Assembly: GCA_013400155.1 (NCBI GenBank)
Contig: VXBM01001605.1
Coordinates: 62,001-126,000, forward strand
Direction of reading: 5' to 3'
DNA: 64,000 nucleotides
From: Helopsaltes ochotensis
Taxonomy: Eukaryota > Chordata > Aves > Passeriformes > Locustellidae
Below are positions 1-10,564 of this stretch, piece after piece. The position numbers were made by a program, and so were the translations under genes. The notes under the pieces were generated by a model. The model was given only the letters and a program-made list of their open reading frames with translations. It had not been told where the DNA came from and searched no databases. Each line of letters opens with the position of its first letter. Positions within the stretch are counted from its first letter, which is position 1.

Positions 1-3000
1 GCAAAAGCAACATGGAAGAGCTGGAGTTTCCTCTCTTTGTTACCAGCTCCAAGTCCTGTCCCAGACATTCATATTAGATTCAGAGGAGAGTGTCGGCATT
101 AGCAAACCAGCCTCCAGGAGCCATCAGTGGCTCTGCCTGGCATCCTTTCCTTCTTTCCTCCCGGGCCTCTGCAGCTGCCCTCTGAGCGATGCTCACTCAC
201 TGCTGGACATCAGCCCTGCTCTCCCCTCTCCCCCTGCCCTGAAGGACACTGTCCCAAGGTGTGGCATCCTGCCCTCTTCTGTCTTCATCAGACAGCACAG
301 GGAGCAATTAAAATGCTGTTATAAATCATAGTTATTAGCCAAGTGACTCATCTTACAGCACTGAGAAGGAATCTCCCATCTCATGAGTGCTGGGTGTCTC
401 TTACGAAGAGGGCTGGGGTGTTGATGAGCCTTTATGGTGTCCTTATCTTGCATTTCCAACAGCAAAATCCAACCTGTGTTTTAGTTGTGCTGTTTATATA
501 TCTAATCAAAGTGGGTCAGGAAATGTGGAAGACAGCACCAGGGCTGCCTGAGAAACATAATATTTGTCAGAGAGCATTAACTCAGCCTCCCTCTTTCAGG
601 GAATGATAGATGAAGTGTGCCTGAAACTCTGTTTAGATTATGTGAAGTAATGCACTGGTGGTTACATTCATCCTTAGCAAATCATTTTCACTCACTTGAG
701 CTGCCTTACAGAATTTTCCAATAACACTTTAAGCAGCCTTAAACAAAATGAAGTCCCCACGGGTCACTCACGTGGGAGTTCCTCCAGGACCCCACTTGCA
801 CACAGGTTCAGAGGGCTCTACACCTAAAATAGAAGTGAGTCCCAGTCTAAAGCCTGCATCAGCATCAGGACCGAAGTTTGAGAGGTGCCAGGGCTGTTGT
901 CCATATCCACTGCACCGTATTTAATCTGGTTCAAGCAACAGAAAGCCTGACATTAAAGAAACCACAGCAGCTCTTTACGAAAGGATAGGGTGACCTTCCT
1001 GAAGGTTCTGAAAACTTTCTGAATACCTGTGGTCACCTGACTGTGTCAGAACAGTCACCCTTTCTCTGCTGGGAGCTGTTCCTCCCCTGAGTGGCATCAT
1101 CCTCAGGTAATATTTGGTGTGGGGGCATTTCCTGGGCCCCTCTGTTCAGGGACCATGGCTTCTTGTGGCCCTGCCAGTCCTCCAGCTCCATGAGCTCCTG
1201 GGAGAGAGGAGCAAGCCAACATGATAGTGCAGGGAGCCCATGCCAGGTCACACACCAGCAAAACGGGCTCTGGAAGGACCAGAGGCAGCCTTGAGACCCA
1301 TTCCTGCTTCTCCACAACAGTAAGTGAAAGGGTTGCTCTAAAACTCAGTACACCTCCTGCTGAAGCCCAGGGAATCTTAGTAGAGGTAATTATGGCTTGC
1401 TCAATTTAATAATTACACAGGGATATATTTCATTTGCACTCAGTGCCAGTTTTAAGATGACGTGAATATACTTGCTTAAGTTTAATATTTTTTAGGGAGG
1501 AGTGCTCTAATTTTCAGGGGAGGACTGCAATTAAATGAAGCATAATAATGTTTTTTCTAGCCTGCATATTTTTAAGGTATTTTGCCTTCATCTTTTTTTA
1601 AAAGGAGCCTTTTTCAGTATCAGCTCCTGCTTTCGTATGTGCTGTGGCCCCTGCAATTAAGAATTCTGGGGATTAACTAAAAAGTCCCATTTAAGACTTT
1701 TCAGAAAATACTTTGAAGGAGAGGGAGAAACCCCTTAAGTCAGCTGCTTCTGTGCATGTCTTTTTGTGCTATGAAATATGACTTCAAAGAAAACCCTTCT
1801 GTTTCCATTTCAAGGTCTTTTTGTAAGGCAGGAAAGATAGGCAACCAGCACTGGAATGCTGCCACTGGGAGATTTATTGGAAGTCTTGAAGGGCTCAGTA
1901 GACTGGGAAGGTAATTTTTGTATCCTACTGCACTCAAGACTGATTTAATTTTGTGTCAGTTCTGGAACTGCAACCAGAATATGAGCTGTGAGTTTATAAA
2001 TTGCTCCTCTGAGTGCCTGACCTTGCAAGGGAGGAGAATCTAGAAGGAGTTAGAAGATAAAGAGATCTTGCACAGCCAATCAAACACATTTCTCTGGGTT
2101 AGTGGACCTCTGGCTTGTGCCTCATTTCACCCTCAAGCACTCTGGCTATGACAGGATGCCAATCTCCTTGTCAGCGTCCCGGCTCCAAGGATTCACTGTC
2201 CATCAGGGTACATCTGACATATGGATCAGATTTTTTTGAACAGAGGGCACTACTACTGCAATAAATTATGCATATAACAATCATTATTATGAGTATTTAT
2301 TTCTGTCATTATTATTACATGTATAAATCTGTAACTGAAGGGGAATTTCAAAGAAAATATTTAAGGGCAGCAAATTCCATTCAAATAGGAGGAAAAAAAG
2401 ACGTTAATTTGGAATATTGTCTAAAGAAGAATGTTAGAAGTTCCATCATAAGAGTGATTTAAAAATATATTGGACAAAGATTTTGGGAATGCATTTCAAA
2501 AAGCAGTGTTCTTTTCGCCAAAATTAAAGAGCAAATTACCTAATAGCAGTGTAGGATTTTTCATTGTTCAGTTCCAGCTCAAAAATCTATGATTCAACTT
2601 CTGAAAAGTGTAAAATCTATGAAGTCCCATTGGAAGCTGTTTCATTTCCAAAGAAAATTTTATTAGAATAAATTTTGCTTTCTTGACATTAAATCATTGC
2701 TGTTCATAAGATATGAAGCACAGAGTGACTGCCTTTGAAAATAGCTTCAATAGCCTGGGATTCATATAAATTCTACACTACAGTTGCCACAAGTTTTGAT
2801 TTCTCTGCAACTGATCTTCTCTGAAACAAGCAGAGCAGGGTTTAAATAACACCACACATATGGAAATAACACAGTCCTATTGCAGAGGGTGTTGCCGTAT
2901 GACATGGCAGATCCTCCATGTGGTATGTGGATCTATGACACAGGACAGGGGCCATCAGCTGGGAGCCCCTGAGCTGTGGCTGCCTAACTGCTCACATGCT

Positions 3001-5555
3001 GCTGAATCCTATCACGGTTTCCATCTGATATTTTTGCCAAAAGAAAGCTAAATTATGCTACAAACATTGCCTGAATATCAACTTACCATGTAAGCACTCA
3101 TTGCTGCACCAGGAGTGCTGGGCAATCAGTAGTGGAAAGCCAAGTGGTCCATAAACTATGTCGGTGAGATAGGAAAAACCAAAATCCCCCTGCTACATAT
3201 CAAATCAACAAAGCCTTTCTGTATTATGTACAGTTCATTTATAAATGTCACCTGCGATTAGCAGTGGTGGAGCTGTCAGGGAAATACATTTTTCTGCCTT
3301 CATATTGGCTGCCTTGTCCACTTCAGCGATCACTTTGCAGTTTTATCTTTTGAAGGAGTTATCTCCTGACCAGGTGGGAAGGAGACCAAGTATTACCTTC
3401 TGATTCCCCCACATCTTGTTCATTTACCACTGTTAACCAGAGGTAAAGAATGATTGATACCAAGTTTTCCAGGGAGAAGTGTCTCCAGCATTGAGATATG
3501 TCACTGAAATGGGAAATTCCCTAGAGAAGTGACAGAAAACACTCAATATATTCTACATCTTTATGGAATCACCAGACACTGTACACCTGTGACTGCAGAA
3601 ATGTGCTAGCCTGGCACCCTCTCCTTCCTCTTTGTTCTCCATTTTTTTTTTTACTTTTGTCATCTTGTATTGTTTCATCACTTTGGGGATTTTTGGGTGT
3701 AGGGAGGGATGGGTTATTCTTTGTAACTGATCTATTGCAACACTTGTGTAAGGGTCTTTTGCTTTCCAGAGCACTGTGAAAAGTTCTTAGTGTGCAAATC
3801 CCATGTGAGACAGCCTATCTGATATCAGCTTGGAATCCTTTGAATTCATTTACTTTATTCCCACCGGCACTGGGGGGTCCAGGTCATGCAACATGCTGTA
3901 AAAAATGTCTGACATGGTGGTTGGCTGACTTCAGCTGTAACTAGCAGTGGAAATAGAAAATGGAAATTACACATTTTTTTGCCTCAGATAGGGCTGAGTG
4001 CCATGCTTCTCACAGTCACGATGTGATCATACCCTCTGCACTTGATTGTGGTGACATTTTCTATTTCATGTTCGGAAGACTGTGAAGAAAGAAGACAGTA
4101 GAAATCAAAAGACCAGTGTTTATTCCCCTTTAAATTGGAAGCTGATCTTTCAAGTGTTCAGTAGGACTAATTGAACCCCTAAATGAAAAACACGTTCAAA
4201 AAGGCAAATACTGCCAACAAGAATCCATAAATGAAGCTTTTTGTTATGTGCATGCCTGTATTGGCCAAACATGCCTGTTCTAGCTGAGAACTGCAAAGAC
4301 AGAGGCCACTGAAAACTCTGCAGGGACTAAGTTAAAGGAGATGACACAAAGCCTAAAGCTCTGTTGTTACAGTTGAGTTATTGATGCCATTTTGCTTGGC
4401 TGAAAACAAGCTCTCTTCCTGACCAAGCTAAACAGATCTGTCACACCTCCACAGAGGACTGAGATCCAGACCCATCTAGGATCCAGGCTTCTGTTTCCAT
4501 GACAAGCACTTAATTCCAGGTGCTGAATTTGCAGCTGTCTTCATTTGAGAGGGTTATGTGGTCATGTTATAAACCAAGAAAATACAATTACAAAATAAAT
4601 ATCAGAGAAAGAAACATGACATCACCTAATGCATGTTTAGCATTTCCCCCCATACCCCATCCCCTTTTGCATCATCTATAAGAGATCAAGAGATAGAAAG
4701 CAGCTCTGAAGGGCCTCTGTTCAGGCAGAGGTTACCTCCATTAGGACCCTTCAGGAGACAATTGTAAGTCTGTAAGTCACCTTCAGAGGACACCAGAGGG
4801 CCAGAGTATAAGCACACATGATTCTGGTGAGATGGAGCTACATCTCTAAGGCTTCGAGTGTTGATTGTTCTCACTGAGAACACTCCCCCTCCCAAAACCA
4901 AAAAGAAACCACTGCCCTATTTGAGAGAAACTGCCTCCCTTTGAGAGAAAGGTGAGAGGCAGAGAGGACAAACACTACTGTCAAGCTCAGTCTCTCCTTA
5001 ATGGGGTTTATCAATACATGAGAAAATCTCCAACAGGATTTAAAAGCTGTTGCATTGCAATAGCTGCTTTAGGGATATTTTTGTGGATGCTTGGTGTTTG
5101 GGTTTTGGTGAGATTAATAATGACATGTTCTAAATGGAAGTGTCAGGCATAAATTTAGCTTGGAAAAATGTTGTCTTTGCTAGGTGTGTTGAGCTCTGAA
5201 CCATTGCAAAAAATTGTCTACAGTTGGCAGCCAAATGAAATCTCCAGGCTGTGTCTGCACTGGCTGTCTGTGCATGACACTGATGTCTCCTTTCTGCCTG
5301 CCCATACTCAGGCTTCTTTCCACAGAAGTGAGATATTTTTCCACTGTCTACCTACAGCGTCTGCTGCTGGCACATTGTCAAAGTAGTAGCTGCTGCATGC
5401 GCAGATCTGCAAATATGTCGCTTTTGAAAAAAGCTGTTGCAATTGCAATATTAGCTGGACTGTTGACATGAAAGCTGAATTAACACTTCCATTAATATTT
5501 AGACCTGTCATGCTCAAGAGAACTAACATATTTCTATGCAGCAAAATTAAAAATC
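1..5555. other. Non-coding DNA, no gene recognised
   Basis: I see no convincing gene, known repeat or RNA here. Open frames are short (below about 105 codons), overlap on both strands and carry no recognisable domain. The segment at about 1030-1410 is visibly GC-richer than its surroundings and is open on both strands, as GC-rich DNA often is by chance. It ends near a GTAAGT at about 1320 that resembles a splice donor but lacks the preceding CAG|G context. The rest is AT-rich with short homopolymer runs. Seven or more copies of the bird CR1 tail seen elsewhere are absent here, so this is mostly unique sequence. Confidence 0.6.
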
Positions 5556-5560
5556 ATCAT
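5556..5560. repeat. Target-site duplication, left copy (ATCAT)
   Basis: The five bases ATCAT lie directly before the TG that opens the LTR at 5561. The same five bases follow its closing CA at 6096-6100. A 5-bp duplication is the staggered cut expected for several bird endogenous retrovirus groups, including ERVL. It fixes both ends of the insertion. Confidence 0.8.
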
Positions 5561-5820
5561 TGTCCTAGGTTGCAATGCAAGATTGTTCCCAGGGTATGTA
5601 TTCTATCCCCATGAGCCGTTGGAGCCAAGGTGGGGCAGTGTTTTCCTTATCTTCTGTTAACGAGCCTAACAATGCCTCGCCACATGACTCATAGATAACT
5701 CCCTCCAGGAGTTATCTCTGTTTGATGGGCCATCGAGGACCACTGCATGACTCATGGAGTGGGATCATCCCATTGTGGGGTGCTCTGCCCAGGGGGAGGA
5801 GCCGGGCATTCCCACCTGGA

Positions 5821-5828
5821 TATAATCC
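5821..5828 (+). promoter_or_regulatory. TATA-like box of the LTR
   Basis: TATAATCC lies about 260 bp into the LTR and about 220 bp before its poly(A) signal, where a U3 core promoter belongs. It is preceded by a GC-rich stretch with a GGGGGAGGAGCC Sp1-like motif at about 5791. Whether it is still active cannot be told from sequence. Confidence 0.5.
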
Positions 5829-6040
5829 AGGGTTTGAGACAGCACAGGCAGCTTTTACCCACTGGATCCCAGAGGAGACAAGAGCTACCAGACGTTTCTA
5901 CAGGAATCACTGCTTTGACAAGACCATCTCATCTGGACTGCCACTACCACCCTAACCGGGTGTCAGGTTGTATTCTGACTCTGTCAGGGATTTTTTTTGT
6001 ACTATTTTTTTTTTTTTTTTATATTTTTTTTTTTCCTCTT

Positions 6041-6046
6041 ATTAAA
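6041..6046 (+). terminator. LTR poly(A) signal ATTAAA
   Basis: ATTAAA, the commonest variant of the vertebrate polyadenylation hexamer, lies 50 bp before the LTR end. A GT-rich stretch (TTGTGTTTCTG) follows at once, as expected of a downstream element. Confidence 0.6.
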
Positions 6047-6095
6047 TTGTGTTTCTGACTTGAAGTCTTTCTGGTTTTGCTTTCAAACCAGTACA

Positions 6096-6100
6096 ATCAT
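6096..6100. repeat. Target-site duplication, right copy (ATCAT)
   Basis: Right-hand partner of the ATCAT at 5556-5560. It follows the LTR's terminal CA with no gap. Confidence 0.8.
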
Positions 6101-8805
6101 GTTTAAACTGAGCTATAGCTTGATGTTAAGTAAGGGTCATCCCCCATCATGGGTTTTTTTTGCCCGAATGGAAGCTCAGCAAACAGAAGGCCTTCGAAGA
6201 AGTGGCTCTGATGGGTATCATTAGACATTGGCCAGCATTGATTTTACTCACCTTGCACATGTGCACTTTATTTTTAGATGTGTTTTTAGGAGAAATATGC
6301 CTCTTGGGATATTGTGTGTTTATAATAGGTAGCAGAATTGAGCAATGCTCTCTGCACTGACAGCTCCCCAAGGCTTATGCAGAGATAAACATATTGAAAT
6401 AAAACTACTGCTGTGGTCACAGATTGGAAGATCTTTTCCATTTTTATTCTTTACTTTTCACAGTATGATCCATGTGTTGTGTCTCTTGTGTGAGCAATAT
6501 GCAATGTGGAGTTACACATGCAAAGAAGAAGAAACCTGTCTTACCACATTTTATGAAAGAACAAAACAACTTGTCGTTTTGTTACTACAGGTCTCCCAAT
6601 TCACCAGCTACTTAATATTTGTCTTTTGGACCCCCCAATCTAATTTCTCAGGTGTGACCTAGGATGTTTGACAAAAAGTATGTTCTGGGAAAAAAAAAGA
6701 AAAAAAAGACCCATGCTATTAAGTCCTTGAAAAATCTTCCTTTTGGCTCTGTGGTATTACTATTTCAGTTTTCACATATATATTTTTCTTCCCAAAATGA
6801 GCAAAAAAATGTTACATGATAGTCTGGTTGGTTTTCCCTCTTGACAGTTACAAGGAACTTTCACAAATGGTTCTGATAAGCATTAAGTATTTTCATTAAA
6901 ATGAATCATGTCAGCTATCTAAAAAACCAAAAAGCAAACTTAAATAAATATTTTGGGCAAAGGAGGAGAAACATTTTTAAAATCCTCCTTGTATTTTCCT
7001 GGTATCTGATCTTTTATTATTTGTCTGTGGGCAAGCTGAAAATCATTCAGTTGTTCCTGGCTGAATCCTATTTTGCTTTACCACTCTTCCCAGCTGTTTA
7101 TTCAAAACTATAAGTGATCCTTGGATATTTTGCTAAACTGTTATTCAGTCAGAATAACAGATGAAAAGTCTGAGGAATGCCATGGGATTATTGTAACAGT
7201 ATAATTAGCTGCAGACAGCTCTCTTCTCAACAGCTTTGAAAAGCTCTTCTATCCATCTCACTTACCCAAGTAATTAATTAAACACAGCTGCAGACTAGTA
7301 CAACTGTTGCAAACAAAAAAGAAGTGTTTTCCATTTGCTTTTCCTGTTCACTTACAGGCAGAAGTAGAAGAGAAAGCCCTGCAGGAGAAGTTAGGACAAT
7401 TAGGGACTGTCTGCTTTGCTCCATCACCTGAAGTCCTGTTACAGAGGAGAGAGGGGAAAAAGCATTTGTGGAGCACAGCTGTTGCTGTGGCCAGTTCATG
7501 CCTGAAGCAGGGGAAAATCTTTTAAAATCACATGACTATGTCCTGGAAATTACCCAAGGAGGAAAAGCCCTGAGCATCCTTGCCAACACTCCTGTCATGT
7601 CTTTTTTACACAGTGTTAGAAATAAAGTACACAAGTGAGAAAAATGGAATAACTGAAGCAGTCTGAGTTTGGAAGGGAACTGGCAAAAAGCTGGAGCAGG
7701 TGATTTTAATACTTTCAAATGTTCCTGGAAGCCAGTGCTGCTAAAAAAAGTAGTGCTGGAAATAGTGCTGTCTTCTCAACTGCTATGTGTGGCAAGCTTG
7801 AAGGTGCAGGGGTCTTAGAAGGAATGCTTTTGGGATAACTAAAATAACCCACAGAAGAAAGTGACTTTGGAAAGGTGTATTTTCTGTCCAAGAAGTGATC
7901 TGTCAGGCCAAGTGACTGAACATTGTATGTCAGAGTTATACAATAAAGGTAGCATGAAATGGGAACAGTAAAGCTGAGCTAACAGGCAAGCTGAGCAATA
8001 TTGGGCAACCCCTTTATTCTTTCCTTTTAATGGCATCTACCTGCCAAACACAGCAAAGACCGCAAAGACACAGTGGCCAGTGTTATGTGGTTCCTGGAAC
8101 AAGAAGCAGCAATGGATGTAGAGACTTGAAGAGTGAATGATATTGCATCTTTGTGGTTTTTCTCATGCATTAGGTGCTTTCCTAACAGAAAATTTAGAGA
8201 AGCACAAGAAACAAGGGTTAGTTTTTCCAGTGGCACCTGGGGATGCCCATGTGGTGTCACAGCCTTCGCTGTTCCACAATTAAAAATGGCCTATTACAGC
8301 ACAAAGTATTTTATGACCTGTTTGATTGCTTTTCCACAAAATGCCAACACTGTCAAGGACTAAGGAAGCCCTATATCCAGGGTTTAGCTTTTTATTTTTA
8401 TTTGCAGTGTATTCAATGGCAGTGATTCTAGTTTAAAATGAAAAAGGGATTTGTCCTGGAAGAGGAAACCATTTATCCTGACAAGGCATAGGTTTTGCAA
8501 TGTGTGGAATTTCATCATCCATGTACCATCCAGCTTTCATCACACTCTCCATGATGGTGGAAGTCCTGCCTTCTTGCCCTGAATGAGTCGGGGACCATAA
8601 TGAGATTTCCAGATGCATGGCTAGAGCCTACAGCTCTTTCCAGACACTTCACAAGATATTTTAAGGGCATTCTAGACACAAAGATACTTGTCATAAATTT
8701 CTGTTCAGAGGATGAGAGATGCAATTTAAAGCATCAGTATTTGAAAGTAGATGTGTAGGCTCTAAATAAGTACTTGAGAGACTTTTGCAATTTTTTATTT
8801 GTGAG
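6101..8805. other. Non-coding DNA with one weak exon-like segment
   Basis: AT-rich DNA with no recognisable repeat or gene. The only stretch with exon-like signals is at about 7358-7626, listed separately. Other short frames overlap on both strands and have no known domains. Confidence 0.55.
7358..7626 (+). other. Weak candidate 3' terminal exon
   Basis: A pyrimidine-rich tract (about 7327-7353) ends in CTTACAG at 7351-7357, a good splice acceptor. The frame that follows is open for 56 codons to a TAA at 7523-7525. It starts with AEVEEKALQEKLGQL, a short heptad-like charged helix. A canonical AATAAA lies at 7621-7626, about 95 bp past the stop. Each signal is common by chance in AT-rich DNA and I recognise no protein, so this is a pointer only. 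Spliced reads ending here, or conservation limited to codon first and second positions, would be needed to accept it. Confidence 0.15.
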
Positions 8806-8972
8806 TCATAGAATGGGCTGGGTTGGAAGGGACCTTGGTGATCATCAGTTCCAACCTTCCTGCCATTGACATGGGCACATTTCATTGAACCAGGTTGGTC
8901 AAAGCCCCACACAGCCTGGCCTTGGCCACTTCCAGGAATGGAAGAGCCACAACTTCTTTGTTTCCTGTGTGG
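8806..8972 (-). mobile_element. CR1 LINE fragment, 3' end, minus strand
   Basis: The plus strand reads TCATAGAATGG, GGTTGGAAGGGACCTT and TCAAAGCCCCACACAGCC in order, which is the reverse complement of the bird CR1 3' untranslated end. The octamer tail (here TCATAGAATG) is therefore at 8806 and the element runs leftward. It is heavily 5'-truncated, as most CR1 copies are, and fades out near 8972 in diverged sequence. No target-site duplication is visible, which is usual for CR1. Confidence 0.9.
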
Positions 8973-10564
8973 GGTGGCATGTAATGAAGTCTTGTCTCTT
9001 TTCTCCTAACCGGCAAACAAGACTTTGAGAAACCACGGCACTTTTCACCGGTGAACTAAGGATACTGTAAATCAGATATTTGAGAGGTAATGCTGGAAAC
9101 AAAGTGTAGGACCGGCTGCCAATGTATTGCGTATTACTAGTGGTACTGAGTAGCATTGTCTTACAGGAGTGGCTCAGAAACACAAAATTAAATAATAAAG
9201 AGGTTAAAATTCAAAAACCCAAATGACAGCCCTTAGCATTCTTCTTCAGGGGAGGAGGCATTCTTCAAATAATATACTATCAATAGGTATTCAAATTACA
9301 CACTTCTGGATTTCTCACAGGCAGCAGGAGGAAAGAATGTTCACTGCAGGAAACCATCACTCTTCCCAAGGTCCTGCAGTGGTGTAGCTAGCTGGACCCT
9401 AAAGCTCTGCTCTTTCCAACCCTTGAGCTCTGACAAAAATGGGGGTAGAATAGTTTCCATACTCCTCAAAACACACATGCTGCATTTTTTTTCAGACCTT
9501 TCTTTAGTTGATGTTGATGGTTTTTGCTTTTCCTCCTTGCTCTAAGTTAAAAAGCAGGCTATATCTGATCTTCAGTGATTTTCACTGCTAAAATGTCATT
9601 TATGGTCTCTTTATACATTTAATGTGCCCAGTGACATCCTTACAGGATGTGGTAATAGAGACTCAGATATCTTTTTACAGTGTTTCTCTTCAGGCTAGTT
9701 AATAAAGTCATGCCCTGGAGGCTTAGGATAGGAACTCTGCGTCTCTCTGTCCAGCATCCCTCATGTTCCTCCTTCACTGGTATTTAACTGCACCATGTTT
9801 TAAATGAAGGGCCCTATTCCATTTCTTTCCTCAAAGTCTGTACATTCGATTAGTAGGCAGTATTTATTTTCTGGTGTCCCACTTGTGCTGCTTGGTTGGC
9901 AGTGCCTCTGACAGGGACTCTTATTGCACCTTTGCCATGCACCAGCAGGTTGCTGATAGCATTCCTCATTATGATTCTCACCATGTGGCAGGGAAAATTT
10001 CACTCCCACTGTAGGCTGGGCTACCTCGGTCTCCTGCCCCAGTGTTTTGTCCTGAGTACCATGACACGCAATTGTCAGTAGTCACAGTGGCACAACTCCT
10101 CAGGAAAACTGCTCTATCATTTCTTCCTGCTTCAGTCTCTGCTGCCAGGCACAGAGCGAATGGAAGATAAATAATGTGTGTGACACACATTTACAGGTAA
10201 AGTGGTGATAAATGTGTCACTGCCAGTGCTTTTCCACTTCCTTCCATGGAAATCAGGTAATCTGATCTGAAACTCTCCAAAGAGAGGAGCCCCAAGGGCT
10301 GAAATCCAAGTATTTACTTGGCTAATGGATGTGCCAGCATCAGTGCAAGGTCCTGTTGGTGCTGATATTACTCTGTTTTCCTGAGCAGCCCTTTGGAGAT
10401 CTCTGATTCTGCATCAGTGACAGGGACACGCGCTGGCCTCGAGCAGCCTGCTGAGGCTGGCAGGTAGAACAGAGGTTACAACAGGTTTTCTGGGTTGAAG
10501 GGTGTCTCAGATCATCCACCTTGCCCACACAGGCTGTAAAATGTGAGTTGAAAACAGCTGTCAA
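8973..10564. other. Non-coding DNA, nothing recognised
   Basis: Unassigned unique-looking sequence. Short frames only, none with a recognisable product. A 9-bp perfect palindrome with a one-base centre (AATGTGTGT / ACACACATT) lies at 10173-10191 and is within what chance allows for a TG/CA run. Confidence 0.55.

Larger units (their letters stand above)
5561..6095 (+). mobile_element. Solo LTR of an endogenous retrovirus, ERVL-like
   Basis: This 535-bp element opens with TGTCCTAGGTTG and closes with CAAACCAGTACA. The two ends are imperfect inverted repeats (9 of 12 positions) with canonical TG...CA. It is flanked by ATCAT on both sides. Internal signals are in LTR order: a TATA-like TATAATCC at 5821, then a poly(A) signal ATTAAA at 6041 downstream of an expanded T-rich tract (about 5990-6036). 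No internal retroviral sequence follows on either side, so this is a solo LTR left by recombination between the two LTRs of a provirus. The wording of the sequence matches bird ERVL-type (class III) LTRs as I remember them. The family name is inference and the LTR identity is strong. Confidence 0.88.

Noticed and set aside
1221..1325. Possible exon ending at GTAAGT
   Set aside because: The donor context is ACA|GTAAGT, no acceptor pairs with it, and the frame has no known product.
10173..10191. 9-bp palindrome AATGTGTGT / ACACACATT
   Set aside because: A TG/CA run easily gives this by chance.
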